From RGIG5327 sp045612485 (GTDB lineage: Bacteria > Verrucomicrobiota > Lentisphaeria > Victivallales > UBA1829), in assembly GCA_045612485.1 (NCBI GenBank), contig JAZKZE010000105.1, positions 1 through 40,981 of the forward strand: a stretch of 40,981 bases of DNA. The letters run 5' to 3'. Numbering within the stretch: the first letter of the stretch is position 1; each line of letters starts with the position of its first letter. The position numbers and the translations under genes are program-made. Positions 1 through 8,346 of this stretch are shown here, piece after piece. The notes beneath the pieces were generated by a model. It did no database searches. It was not told the origin of the DNA and saw only the letters and a list, made by a program, of their open reading frames with translations.

Positions 1-141
1 ACAGCATCCGGCACGGAATCCAGAAGATACAGAATTACAGAACGATCATTCACCCGCGCTGCGTAAACTTCATAACGGAGATCAGCAACTACACATGGGC
101 GACGGATAAGAACGGCAACCCGACACAGCAGCCGGTCGATG
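1..141. repeat. Terminal direct repeat, left copy (contig circularity)
   Basis: The first 141 bases are identical to bases 40841-40981. The terL reading frame continues in phase across the junction, so the two ends are the same locus and the molecule is a 40,840-bp circle. A perfect overlap of this length fits an assembly k-mer overlap on a circular or circularly permuted genome better than a biological terminal repeat, but a true short terminal redundancy is not excluded. Confidence 0.95.
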
Positions 142-218
142 ATATGAACCATTTAATGGACGCGTGGCGTTATGGTGCGTCGAAATTGTTGGAAAAAGAT
201 ACTTTTTCATTTGACTAA
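1..218 (+). CDS. terL: Large terminase subunit, C-terminal end (partial, joins 39802-40981)
   Basis: This is the 3' end of the gene that starts at 39802. The codon frame begins at base 3 and stops with TAA at 216-218. Joined across the circle the protein is 418 residues, a normal length for the PBSX XtmB/terminase_3 family. This part carries the end of the nuclease domain: the segment after the junction reads DDMNHLMDAWRYGA, which supplies the acidic residues near the C-terminus that these nucleases use with the two aspartates upstream. The portal gene follows after 41 bases, the usual packaging-gene order. Confidence 0.95.
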   Translation, partial: SIRHGIQKIQNYRTIIHPRCVNFITEISNYTWATDKNGNPTQQPVDDMNHLMDAWRYGASKLLEKDTFSFD

Positions 219-259
219 TTTGAAAAACGGTGTAAATTTCTCAAAACGGAGATTGAAAC

Positions 260-1834
260 ATGTTGAACTGGGCAAAAAAACTTATAAACAGGGCGGGAAA
301 AGCTATGGCAGCAGCAACAGAACCGGTCACGATGGGAGCGGACGAAAAGAAATGGCTTGAATACAAGATTGACCGGTGGAAAGGTTCACCGGAAAGATGG
401 TCACAGATTGACGGCGAACGGTATTATCGTGGAGAACATGACATTCTGAACCGCAAACGGCAGGCAATCGGGGGAAAAGACGGCGAATTGGTCGATTTGG
501 AAAACCTGCCTTGCAATAAGATCAAGGACAATCAATACGGCAAGATTGCAGACCAGAAACGGAATTATTTGCTGGGACAGCCGGTGGCGATCGACAGCGA
601 AAACGAAACGGCAGCCAAAGCGGTCCGGGATGTTCTGAACGTTCAATTTCTGCGTACATTAAGCGCGGTCGGCTTGAACTGTATAAACACCGGTATTTGC
701 TGGATTTTCCCGCATTACAACGAAAAAGGCGAGTTCAAATTCAAGGTATTTCCGGCTTATGAAATACTGCCATTCTGGAAGGACACGGCACACACAGAGT
801 TGGATTTTGCTATTCGCTATTACAACGTTGATAAACCGTACAGCACGCAAAACGAAAAGATCGAGAAAGTGGAGATTTACAGGGCTGAAGGCATACAGCG
901 TTTTATCCTTGAAAACGGAAAACTGAAACCGGACGAAACGCCGGAGGAATCATATATCACCATTGTGACACCTGGAACGGAAGCAACCACAGAAGATAAC
1001 CCCGTGGTATATGCCGGATGGGAGCGCGTCCCGCTGGTTCCGTTCAAATTCAACGCCAAAGAGCAGCCGTTACTGGAACGTTGCAAAAGCCTGCAGGATG
1101 CCATCAATGAAACGTTGTCCGAATTCCGTGACAATATGCAGGAAGACGCACGGAATACCATTCTTGTATTGGTCAATTACGACGGAGAGAACCTTGCAGA
1201 GTTCCGGCACAATATAACTAAATATGGTGCGGTAAAGGTGAGATCGACCGAAGGCACGAACGGCGACGTCCGGACGCTGAAAGTTGAGGTAAACGCGGCA
1301 AATTATGAGATCGTTTTGAAAATGCTGAAAAAAGCATTGGTCGAGAACTGCCGGGGATACGACGCAAAAGATGACAGCGTCGGTGGAAACGCAAATCAGA
1401 TGCACATTTCCGCCATGTTCAACGATATTGACATCGACGCCAACGAAATGGAAGCAGAGTTTCAAGCGTCCCTTGCGGATTTGCTTTTCTTTGTGAAGGC
1501 ACACCTTGCCAATACAGGCAAAGGAAACTTTGAAGCGGACAAGATCGAGTTTACATTCAACAGAGACTTGATGATGAATGAAAACGAAATTCTTGACGGA
1601 CTTGTCAAAGCCGGTGCACGAATCCCGAACCGTATTCTGCTGGAGCAGGTGCCGTTCATTGATGACGTGGATGCGGCGGAAGAATTGCTGGAAGAGGAAG
1701 CCGAAAAGGAGCAGGCGCAGTTTACCGATCAATTTTCAGCCGGAAACGGCGCAAATTCCGACGATAACGCCGGAGCCGATAATTTATCCGTGGCAGGGCA
1801 AAACACCGCAAAAACGGCGCAAAATGCGGAATAA
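260..1834 (+). CDS. Portal protein, SPP1 gp6-like
   Basis: The 524-residue product matches the SPP1 gp6-type portal family in length and pattern. It has an N-terminal segment with WLEYKIDRWKGSPERW and a YYRGEHDILNRKR motif, a long mixed alpha/beta middle, and a low-complexity acidic, Asn/Ala-rich C-terminal tail after about residue 470. The portal forms the dodecameric ring at one capsid vertex, docks the terminase and is the gate for DNA. It lies between terL and the MuF-type head protein, the conserved order in PBSX/SPP1-like phages. A CGGAG ribosome site lies about 8 bases before the chosen ATG. Confidence 0.93.
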   Translation: MLNWAKKLINRAGKAMAAATEPVTMGADEKKWLEYKIDRWKGSPERWSQIDGERYYRGEHDILNRKRQAIGGKDGELVDLENLPCNKIKDNQYGKIADQKRNYLLGQPVAIDSENETAAKAVRDVLNVQFLRTLSAVGLNCINTGICWIFPHYNEKGEFKFKVFPAYEILPFWKDTAHTELDFAIRYYNVDKPYSTQNEKIEKVEIYRAEGIQRFILENGKLKPDETPEESYITIVTPGTEATTEDNPVVYAGWERVPLVPFKFNAKEQPLLERCKSLQDAINETLSEFRDNMQEDARNTILVLVNYDGENLAEFRHNITKYGAVKVRSTEGTNGDVRTLKVEVNAANYEIVLKMLKKALVENCRGYDAKDDSVGGNANQMHISAMFNDIDIDANEMEAEFQASLADLLFFVKAHLANTGKGNFEADKIEFTFNRDLMMNENEILDGLVKAGARIPNRILLEQVPFIDDVDAAEELLEEEAEKEQAQFTDQFSAGNGANSDDNAGADNLSVAGQNTAKTAQNAE

Positions 1835-1851
1835 CAGGGGGCGCAGAATAG

Positions 1852-3768
1852 ATGGCGCAGAGAGAGCAGGCATACTGGCGGAAGAGATTTGAGGTTTACG
1901 AACAACGGGCAAACCTCAAGAGCCAGTCACATATCCGAGAACTGGAAAAGCAGTACCGTGAAGCCATACGGCAAGCGGAAAAGGACCTTGCTGTCTTCTA
2001 TAACCGGCTTGCAGGGAATAACGACCTGCCGAACATTGCGGCGGCAAAGAAACTTCTGACGGCGGGAGAATTGTCAGACTTCAAGATGAGCCTTGAAACC
2101 TATACCCGCCTTGCAAAGGAAAACGGGATCACCGGAGACTGGACGCAGATGCTGGAAAATGCTTCTCTGAAGTACCGAATCAGCAGGCTGGAAGCAATGG
2201 AAATTCAGCTTGAACATCATGCAACGATGTTGATGCAGGGACAGCTTACGGGTCTAACTGAATTCGTAAAATCGGCGTATGAATCCGCCTATTATAACGG
2301 TGCTTTTGAGATTGCAAAAGGAACCGGAATCGGGAAATCACTTTTCCGGCTGGACGATAAACGGATCAATGCAGTCATACACAGACCGTGGGCGGCAGAC
2401 GGGAAGCAATTCTCTGAGCGCGTCTGGGGGCAGCACCGTCCGCAGTTGGTACAGAACTTGCATAGAGACCTTACAAGGTCACTTATGCGGGGCGAGGGAC
2501 CCGACAAAGCGATCAAGGCTATATCGCATGACTTCGACGTCAGTCTGAGTGCGGCGGCGCGCCTTGTGCAGACGGAAGAGGCGTATTTTTCAGCCGTGGC
2601 ACAAAAGGACGTTTTCAATGATCTTGACGTCGAACAATACGAGATCATAGCAACGCTTGACAGCCATACCAGCGAAATATGTCAGGACCTTGACGGGAAA
2701 GTATTCAAGATGTCAGAGTATGAAGCCGGAGTGACTGCCCCGCCGTTCCATGTGCGGTGCAGAACGACAACCGCGCCTTTCTTTGATGACGAGGTGAACG
2801 CTACACGCGCGGCACGCGATCCGGAGACCGGGAAGACGGTACAGGTTCCGGGGGATATGAAGTATCAGGACTGGAAAGACCAGTATACCATTGATCCGGA
2901 GACCGGAAAGACCAGAGCGCAACTGAAGGCAGAGCAGAAGGCAAAAGAGGAAGCCGAAGCAAAAGCCAGAGCCGAAGCAGAAAGAAAAGCACGTGAAGAG
3001 GCAGAACGGAAAGCCAAAGCGGAAGCAGAGGCAAGGGCGAAAGCCGAGGCAGAAGCCGCACGGAAAGCCAAAGAAGCGGAAAAGCCGGAGTTTGCCCCTG
3101 CAAAGACGATCAAAGAGGCAGAGGAATATATTTCTCAATTCGTCAATAAAAACGGCTTTGGTGCGCTTGGCGTATCGTATACGGGCGTTAATATTGATGT
3201 GGCAAATGAGATTAATAAACAGCTCGGATTTTTGTGCGCCGAATTCAATGTGAATAAATTCGGCGGAATTGTTGCCCCTGCCGGGAATACAAAGCTGGGG
3301 AAATTGATTTCTGGCGCAACAGCAGCATATTCACCGGTACGGAATAGTTTTATGTTGAACCGTGAATCTATGAAGAGTTTGAAAGTTGCAGAACAGGCTT
3401 TTGCGAAAGAAAAAGAGATTTTGGAAAATTTCTTGAATCATCCTGAAAGATACGATTTGTCAAAAGTGTCAAAGAGGACGCGCGATGTTCTCAATAGGGC
3501 GAAAATTAGCGGGCGGGCAACTGTTCCGCAAACAATATCAGAGGCTATTACGCATGAGTTCGGACACATGATAGAGCGCGACGTAATGAAGCACGGACTT
3601 TGGAACGGCGTCGAGTCGAGAATGACCGAATTTGCAAACAAAATATCCGGATATGCGGGAGAGAACAAAAGCGAATATATAGCGGAATCTTTCATTTCTT
3701 ACATGAAGGGCGAAAGAGTTGCAGATCCCGATTTGGTTAAAATTTTTGATTCATTAAAACGGAGGTGA
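1852..3768 (+). CDS. MuF-type minor head protein fused to a putative HEFGH metallopeptidase domain
   Basis: This 638-residue, three-part protein has an N-terminal minor head (SPP1 gp7/Mu F-like) domain. Its signature runs from D270-S-H-T to C303-R-T-T-T-A-P. Residues about 355-413 are an Ala/Glu/Lys/Arg-rich, probably coiled-coil linker made of repeated AEAKARAEAERKA-type units. The C-terminal domain (about 415-638) contains H568-E-F-G-H572, a zinc-metallopeptidase HExxH motif, followed by E608-Y-I-A-E612, where a glutamate could be the third zinc ligand. MuF proteins are minor capsid components that can leave with the DNA, and C-terminal enzyme or toxin fusions are known in this family. Peptidase activity, capsid processing and injection into the host are inferences. 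Confidence 0.88.
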   Translation: MAQREQAYWRKRFEVYEQRANLKSQSHIRELEKQYREAIRQAEKDLAVFYNRLAGNNDLPNIAAAKKLLTAGELSDFKMSLETYTRLAKENGITGDWTQMLENASLKYRISRLEAMEIQLEHHATMLMQGQLTGLTEFVKSAYESAYYNGAFEIAKGTGIGKSLFRLDDKRINAVIHRPWAADGKQFSERVWGQHRPQLVQNLHRDLTRSLMRGEGPDKAIKAISHDFDVSLSAAARLVQTEEAYFSAVAQKDVFNDLDVEQYEIIATLDSHTSEICQDLDGKVFKMSEYEAGVTAPPFHVRCRTTTAPFFDDEVNATRAARDPETGKTVQVPGDMKYQDWKDQYTIDPETGKTRAQLKAEQKAKEEAEAKARAEAERKAREEAERKAKAEAEARAKAEAEAARKAKEAEKPEFAPAKTIKEAEEYISQFVNKNGFGALGVSYTGVNIDVANEINKQLGFLCAEFNVNKFGGIVAPAGNTKLGKLISGATAAYSPVRNSFMLNRESMKSLKVAEQAFAKEKEILENFLNHPERYDLSKVSKRTRDVLNRAKISGRATVPQTISEAITHEFGHMIERDVMKHGLWNGVESRMTEFANKISGYAGENKSEYIAESFISYMKGERVADPDLVKIFDSLKRR

Positions 3769-3772
3769 TTGA

Positions 3773-3874
3773 ATGGAAGAAACCGAAGATAAAGACATTA
3801 TCGTCGATGATTTTTTTATTGCGACAAATGCGCTTGAAAAAGCAGAAAAAGAGCCAAAGGAGGCGAATAAATGA
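3773..3874 (+). CDS. Small acidic protein of unknown function (33 aa)
   Basis: A 33-residue acidic ORF (MEETEDKDIIVDDFFIATNA...) has a near-perfect GGAGGTGAT ribosome site just upstream of its ATG. It overlaps the next gene through an ATGA junction. The spacing from the MuF gene is only 4 bases, so it is translated as part of the head operon. It resembles no family I recognise. It may be a small head or connector accessory protein, or it may mainly couple translation into the adhesin gene. Confidence 0.6.
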   Translation: MEETEDKDIIVDDFFIATNALEKAEKEPKEANK

Positions 3875-4998
3875 ACTGCACTTGCAAAGTGGAACAGCGG
3901 CGATTGATGCCGGCAGTTTTCAACTTGAAACAGCACTTGAACGGTGCTGAGACGATGGTCTGGGAGCTGGATAATTGTGTGATCAATCAGGGGACATGCG
4001 ACCTGAAGAAATACGACGCAACACTTGTGCTTTGCGTCGACGGCGTCGTAGATGAAATCCTGCTTGTAAAGGAGCATGACGCAGAATCTGAAACAATGAA
4101 ACTGAAGTGGAACGTCGGGACATACGCCACAGCACTTTCCGGTCATGTTAAGTATCAAATAGTATTCCGGAGTACGCAAATCGGCACTCTGGGCGTGATT
4201 GGGGCGGATGACGTGAACGCAAACGGGACATACAGTATCGTGAATGAAGCCGCAGAGGGTACAGCCAGAGCATACACCAACGCGAGCGGATACCGGATTG
4301 ACTGGGATGGCGAAAATAACCGCTGGCAGATGAAAGACGACAAAGGCGGGATCATTGACCATCAAGCAACGCCCAGCGTAAACCCGTACTGCGGGGCATG
4401 GAATAAAGTTGCGGTCAGTAATGCCGTATCTGCCGTATGGGCGAGTGATGAGGCTATAATGTACATCAGCGAGACCATAGCGGCAGACCAGTACATATCA
4501 GCGAATTTCCCGACCATTTTACGGCAAGTATGGGAAAAGGTCCGGAGCATGATTCTGAAAGCCGGAGCATCAACCGCAACCGTGCAGGTTACAGAAACAG
4601 ACTGGAAGGGCGAGGAATCCCCTTACTATATCGACCTTGCAGAGTTGGGCGGCGGAAACGCCATTCCATACGGCGCAGAGATTATGTCCGTAATCTTATT
4701 CAGGGGGAATACATCCGCCGGATACAGCGACATTGCAACGGTGAAGATCGAGCAGAAACCAAACGGGAATACATACGTCTATTCGCCGGAAAAAGTAACC
4801 GGCAAGGCTGTAATCTTAATCAAAGGCGGAATGACCTATTCAGAAGCCGGAGACAGTGGCAATACAGACACGTCGAACCTTGCGGGAGACAATCTGCCGA
4901 TCCAGCTGGGGAGCCCGGTATCTATCAAGGGATATGTAGACGCGCAAGTCGGAGACATAAACGCGGTACTGGATCAGATAAACGGCGTGGAGGTTTAA
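3871..4998 (+). CDS. BppU-like baseplate/adhesin protein
   Basis: The 375-residue product looks like a baseplate upper or receptor-binding structural protein. Residues about 45-110 form a beta-rich domain of the BppU N-terminal type, and the segment with VWASDEAIMYISETIAAD followed by FPTILRQVWEKV is typical of these proteins in Bacillota phages. The C-terminal part is beta-rich and ends in VGDINAVLDQINGVEV, nearly the same as the end of the 50-residue protein encoded at 5317. It opens a cluster of four adhesin-like genes that sits unusually between head genes. Assignment is by pattern; an exact role in the tail is inferred. Confidence 0.65.
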   Translation: MNCTCKVEQRRLMPAVFNLKQHLNGAETMVWELDNCVINQGTCDLKKYDATLVLCVDGVVDEILLVKEHDAESETMKLKWNVGTYATALSGHVKYQIVFRSTQIGTLGVIGADDVNANGTYSIVNEAAEGTARAYTNASGYRIDWDGENNRWQMKDDKGGIIDHQATPSVNPYCGAWNKVAVSNAVSAVWASDEAIMYISETIAADQYISANFPTILRQVWEKVRSMILKAGASTATVQVTETDWKGEESPYYIDLAELGGGNAIPYGAEIMSVILFRGNTSAGYSDIATVKIEQKPNGNTYVYSPEKVTGKAVILIKGGMTYSEAGDSGNTDTSNLAGDNLPIQLGSPVSIKGYVDAQVGDINAVLDQINGVEV

Positions 4999-5001
4999 GT
5001 C

Positions 5002-5295
5002 ATGGCGTGGGGCGGCGGAAAATTCACAAAGGAAAATAAAGTCCTGCCGGGGGCTTATTTTCGTCCGGCTGGCGGCGGAACGATCACAGTTTCCGGTTCC
5101 GGCGGCGGTGGCGGCGGTGGCAGTGGAGACAGCGGCGATACATCCGGCTTTGTTGCGTATTTCATAGAGGGCGCGGACCGGATGGTCATTGAGGGCGATT
5201 GCGTGGGCTGTACAGCAGACGGCTGCTTGACAATCAATAATGACGCCTGCGTTTGCGCCGGAGACGGGTGTTTGACGATAACGACGACAGAATAA
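5002..5295 (+). CDS. Small Gly/Cys-rich protein with a tail-sheath-like N-terminus
   Basis: The 97-residue protein begins MAWGGGKFTKENKVLPGAYF, which mirrors the start of the tail sheath gene at 13026 (MWGGGKWLVQNKVLPGFY). The two genes share an identical 16-base stretch (5008-5023 and 13029-13044). A glycine run follows (about residues 34-45), then a cysteine-containing tail with two DGCLTI copies. No sheath core is present. A GGAGG site lies 9 bases before the ATG, overlapping the end of the previous gene. It could be a decoy or adaptor that uses the sheath N-terminal docking segment, or a remnant of a sheath duplication. Confidence 0.7.
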   Translation: MAWGGGKFTKENKVLPGAYFRPAGGGTITVSGSGGGGGGGSGDSGDTSGFVAYFIEGADRMVIEGDCVGCTADGCLTINNDACVCAGDGCLTITTTE

Positions 5296-5316
5296 CAGAC
5301 AGAAAGAAGGTGTGGA

Positions 5317-5469
5317 ATGGCAGAATCAGAAAACTGCGTATCAACAGTAATCATAAACGGCGAAACACGGAAAATCAAAGATCAGAACGCCGTAACAAAA
5401 GCCGAATTCGAAAAGGCAGTCGGAGACATAAACAGTATTATTGACAACATCAACGGAACGGAGGTGTAA
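5317..5469 (+). CDS. Small coiled-coil protein (50 aa), adhesin-cluster module
   Basis: A 50-residue ORF missed by length cut-offs, preceded by AGAAAGAAGGTG. Its C-terminal half (KAEFEKAVGDINSIIDNING) repeats the C-terminus of the adhesin encoded at 3871-4998, pointing to a shared short helical module used at junctions between fibre proteins. It ends 2 bases before the next fibre gene, with GGAGGTG over its stop acting as that gene's ribosome site. Probable structural or assembly role; function unknown. Confidence 0.7.
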   Translation: MAESENCVSTVIINGETRKIKDQNAVTKAEFEKAVGDINSIIDNINGTEV

Positions 5470-5471
5470 CA

Positions 5472-6536
5472 ATGGGAACGACAGCGGAAAAACTTGCGCA
5501 TACTTTGGCTTGTAAAGAAGCCATCAAGGCGGCAATTCAGGAAAAGGGCGTCAGCATTGACGCAAGCACAAAGTTTGCAGATTACGCCGGAAAAATTGAA
5601 AGCATTGAAACCGGAACCGACACGTCCGACGCGACGGCGACAGCCGCCGACATTCGCAATGGGAAAACGGCATACGGGGCAGCGGGGACAAAACTGACCG
5701 GAACTATGACAGACGAATTTTTTGTTTGCCTTTCGACAGACGATTCCGCAAAAACATGGTCCGGCAGAAAACTGGAGTTGAACGCTGACGGCTTTTATGA
5801 AGCAACCGGAGACGTCATTAATAACATCCCGTATTATGGCTTTGTACCAGTCGCAGGGAGTTATTACGACAAAAAAACGCTTGTAAAAATAGAAAAGCTA
5901 TACAACCCGAGCGCATACCTTGAGGGAATTGTATTCGCAGCAGACATGCAGACGAATGAAGCAATATACAACGGGCAGACGGTACAACTTTCAGGCGGCA
6001 ATATTGTAGCGGCTCCCGGATATACGGACGGGACAAAGGCTCTCAATGCGTCTAATTGCGAATTTGACATTGACGGAAAAACAGATTTTGCGAACAACGA
6101 AATCTCTTATGCCGTGACGATATATTACGATTCCCAGGGGTCAGCTGGTGATTTGAGAGTTATCGAGTTGCGTGATTTAGAAGACGACGGTTCCGGTGCT
6201 GGAGCAGTGCAATTAGCGTATAACGGGAGTAATTTTTACGGACCGATTTATACCAAATTAGGCGGAAGTTTGTCCTCATTAAATCCCGGATATGGCTGGC
6301 ATCATATTGTATTGACATCCAACAATTCAAAAGTCATCGGATATTGTGACGGAATACAGTTTGCTACCGGAGATGACAACGGATACGGAGTACCGTCAGA
6401 TTACGAAAAGCTCTATTTGCGAACAGCGTGCCACAAAAACAACGTATATCTCAAAGATGTGCAGGTCTATAACCGGGTGCTTGCAGCGGACGAGGTAGAA
6501 AGCCTTTTTGCAGCGGCGAAACTTCCGACAGCTTAA
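5472..6536 (+). CDS. Tail fibre/adhesin with concanavalin-like (LamG) domain
   Basis: The N-terminal ~45 residues (KLAHTLACKEAIKAAIQEKG ... FADYAGKI) are the repeat-like helical segment common at the start of Bacillota phage tail-fibre proteins. Residues about 190-350 have the pattern of a Laminin-G/concanavalin A-like lectin jelly roll: ALNASNCEFDIDG, then YAVTIYY, then GWHHIVLTSNNSKVIGYCDG, then LKDVQVYNRVLAADEV. The protein probably binds a surface glycan of the host. It shares its operon with the other adhesin genes, 354 residues, no membrane segment. Confidence 0.8.
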   Translation: MGTTAEKLAHTLACKEAIKAAIQEKGVSIDASTKFADYAGKIESIETGTDTSDATATAADIRNGKTAYGAAGTKLTGTMTDEFFVCLSTDDSAKTWSGRKLELNADGFYEATGDVINNIPYYGFVPVAGSYYDKKTLVKIEKLYNPSAYLEGIVFAADMQTNEAIYNGQTVQLSGGNIVAAPGYTDGTKALNASNCEFDIDGKTDFANNEISYAVTIYYDSQGSAGDLRVIELRDLEDDGSGAGAVQLAYNGSNFYGPIYTKLGGSLSSLNPGYGWHHIVLTSNNSKVIGYCDGIQFATGDDNGYGVPSDYEKLYLRTACHKNNVYLKDVQVYNRVLAADEVESLFAAAKLPTA

Positions 6537-6551
6537 TGACAGGAGGACAAC

Positions 6552-7646
6552 ATGACAGACACAGACATCCAGAACACTATACAGGAACTGGGCGCAGATA
6601 ATGCGCTGAACGTATCGCTCAAACTCAATGACCTCATTCGGCTTATTGAGACAGCAAAGCGTGACGCGTGGTGTATCCGGACACCGAATACGGGATATGC
6701 AGTAGGTAATCAAGTCAACATCCCGGGAGTTGAAAATTACGGCTACATGTTGAGATGTAAGACTGCCGGAATGACAGGAGCAGCACCGATTGACTTCTCC
6801 AACATTTCCGTGGGGCAACAGATCACGGACGGATTCGTCACGTGGGAGGTTATCGAGCGGGTATCGTTCCCCGATATTCCGGGCGCTCCAGTGGCGACCG
6901 TGAACGGCAAGACGGGGGACGTTACTATCTCAATTGACGACATCGACGGGCTGCGGGATGCGGTGAACGCCATCGACGATAAACTCCCGCTTTACGGCGG
7001 GACGCTGACGGGGAGCTTGTACTTTTCGCGCTCCGGGAATATCAAATCTGCGCCGACGGACTACATCATGATCATGAGCGGAGAGGAATACCTGGATTCT
7101 CCGCATATCCTGCTGCGTGGCGCGAATGCAACACCATCCGAAAATGAGGTCCCGGGGGAAATCTTTATAATTGCGAACGACGGAAAGAACGTATCACGGT
7201 TAGTTTGCAGACCTAACGGCGAGTTCACATGGCAAGGCAAGAACATTGTCCGTTCAATTAACAACATTCCCGCCGATATGTACGGGAACGTGCCGTTTGA
7301 CGTTCCAGTGAAAAGCGTAAACGGAAAGACCGGAGAGGTGACTATCAATGTTCCGGACTCCCCAGGGTATCCGGATTATGAAAACGCAAAACCAGCAATA
7401 AAAGCAGCTTCATACAAAGCTGAAGCCGATGGATGGGTGTATGCGGAAGCATGGAGCGACGACACATATAGACTTTTTTACGTTAACGGAAAGAAAGTAG
7501 CGTATGGCAATGGTTCTGATTTACAGGGGGCTTCCTGTTTTGTTCCAGTAAAAGCCGGGGATGTTGTCACCGTAACCAACGCTGGACAGCATGGGACAGC
7601 AGGAGGAAGTGTCGATGCAACCTTTATCTTCTATCCAAAAAGATAA
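6552..7646 (+). CDS. Tail fibre protein
   Basis: The 364-residue product has hallmarks of tail-fibre shafts: two VNGKTG[DE]VTI segments (residues about 117 and 257), a LPLYGGTLTGSLYF segment, and INNIPADMYGNVPFDVP, a common fibre repeat. The last ~100 residues look like a compact beta-rich head domain (SYKAEADGWVYAEAW ... GDVVTVTNAG). It is probably a receptor-binding or shaft component working with the LamG protein upstream. An AGGAGG site lies before the ATG. The intergenic gap of 15 bases supports one operon. Confidence 0.8.
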   Translation: MTDTDIQNTIQELGADNALNVSLKLNDLIRLIETAKRDAWCIRTPNTGYAVGNQVNIPGVENYGYMLRCKTAGMTGAAPIDFSNISVGQQITDGFVTWEVIERVSFPDIPGAPVATVNGKTGDVTISIDDIDGLRDAVNAIDDKLPLYGGTLTGSLYFSRSGNIKSAPTDYIMIMSGEEYLDSPHILLRGANATPSENEVPGEIFIIANDGKNVSRLVCRPNGEFTWQGKNIVRSINNIPADMYGNVPFDVPVKSVNGKTGEVTINVPDSPGYPDYENAKPAIKAASYKAEADGWVYAEAWSDDTYRLFYVNGKKVAYGNGSDLQGASCFVPVKAGDVVTVTNAGQHGTAGGSVDATFIFYPKR

Positions 7647-7660
7647 GGAGGAATGACGCT

Positions 7661-8080
7661 ATGCGAATTTTTCCGAAAGTTGAGTTCATACCGGAGACCG
7701 AGGACGGCGATATTTTCCGGTTGCTGGAGCCGGTGAAATTCGTCTGGAACGGCAAGGAGTTCACCGTTCCGGCGGGCTTTACTTGCGACGGCGCAAGCAT
7801 CCCGTCGTTTCTCTGGGTGAGCGTTTCTCCGAGGATTGACCAGCGGACGCTTGCAGGATCAATCGGGCATGACTATCTTTACCGCAACACGCCGGAAGGA
7901 TGGACACGCAAGGAAGCGGATGACTTGTTTTATGATGCCATCCGCGATCACGGTCTTTCATGGTGGAAGGCAAAAAAAGCATACTGGGGGGTGCGAATAT
8001 TTGGCGGCATTTCTTGGGGCGAAAACAACAAACACAACGAACCGCAACAGGGGGGCGGCAATAATGTCAAGTGTGAATGA
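7661..8080 (+). CDS. DUF1353 family phage protein
   Basis: The 139-residue protein shows the DUF1353 pattern: FTVPAGFTCDGASIPSFLW, then IGHDYLYRNTPEGWTRKEADDLFYDAI, then a C-terminal W-rich stretch ending in VRIFGGISWG. The family is common in tailed phages beside lysis or tail-fibre genes; its biochemical role is not settled, and a His-Asp pair (residues about 68-69) is the conserved polar feature. It is preceded by AAGGAGG. The downstream XhlA-like gene overlaps its end by 17 bases, supporting a cassette. Confidence 0.85.
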   Translation: MRIFPKVEFIPETEDGDIFRLLEPVKFVWNGKEFTVPAGFTCDGASIPSFLWVSVSPRIDQRTLAGSIGHDYLYRNTPEGWTRKEADDLFYDAIRDHGLSWWKAKKAYWGVRIFGGISWGENNKHNEPQQGGGNNVKCE

Positions 8081-8321
8081 CAGACTGGCAAGTTTGGAAG
8101 CCAAAACAGAGGAAAACGGAAAAACAATCTGGCGGGTATTCGAAGCCATATATGGCAACGGAAAGCCCGGATTGCTGACGGAATTCCAACTGCTCCGGCA
8201 GAGCGTGGAAGAACATCACGGAAGCGTTGAAGAGCTCCGGAAAAAGAACCGTGGCGATTGGCGGTGGATCATTACCACACTTGTGGCGGTGGCTGCCGTA
8301 ATCGTTGCATATTTCAAGTAA
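8064..8321 (+). CDS. XhlA/holin-like membrane-anchored coiled-coil protein
   Basis: The 85-residue product has an N-terminal helical coiled-coil region (NDRLASLEAKTEENGKTI ... RQSVEEHHGSVEELRKKN) followed by one C-terminal membrane segment (WIITTLVAVAAVIVAYFK). This is the layout of XhlA-type proteins that act with holins in PBSX-like lysis. I chose the ATG at 8064 because a GGGGGCGG site precedes it and the protein begins cleanly; a longer in-frame extension would lie inside the DUF1353 gene. Overlap with the upstream stop suggests translational coupling. Confidence 0.75.
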   Translation: MSSVNDRLASLEAKTEENGKTIWRVFEAIYGNGKPGLLTEFQLLRQSVEEHHGSVEELRKKNRGDWRWIITTLVAVAAVIVAYFK

Positions 8322-8346
8322 CAAAAAAACAGAAGGAACAAAAAAC

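Noticed and set aside
1..141. True biological terminal redundancy
   Set aside because: Not excluded, but a perfect 141-base overlap is simplest as an assembly overlap of a circular contig.
1070..1732. 220-residue reverse-strand ORF
   Set aside because: Shadow of the portal gene; no start signal or family pattern.
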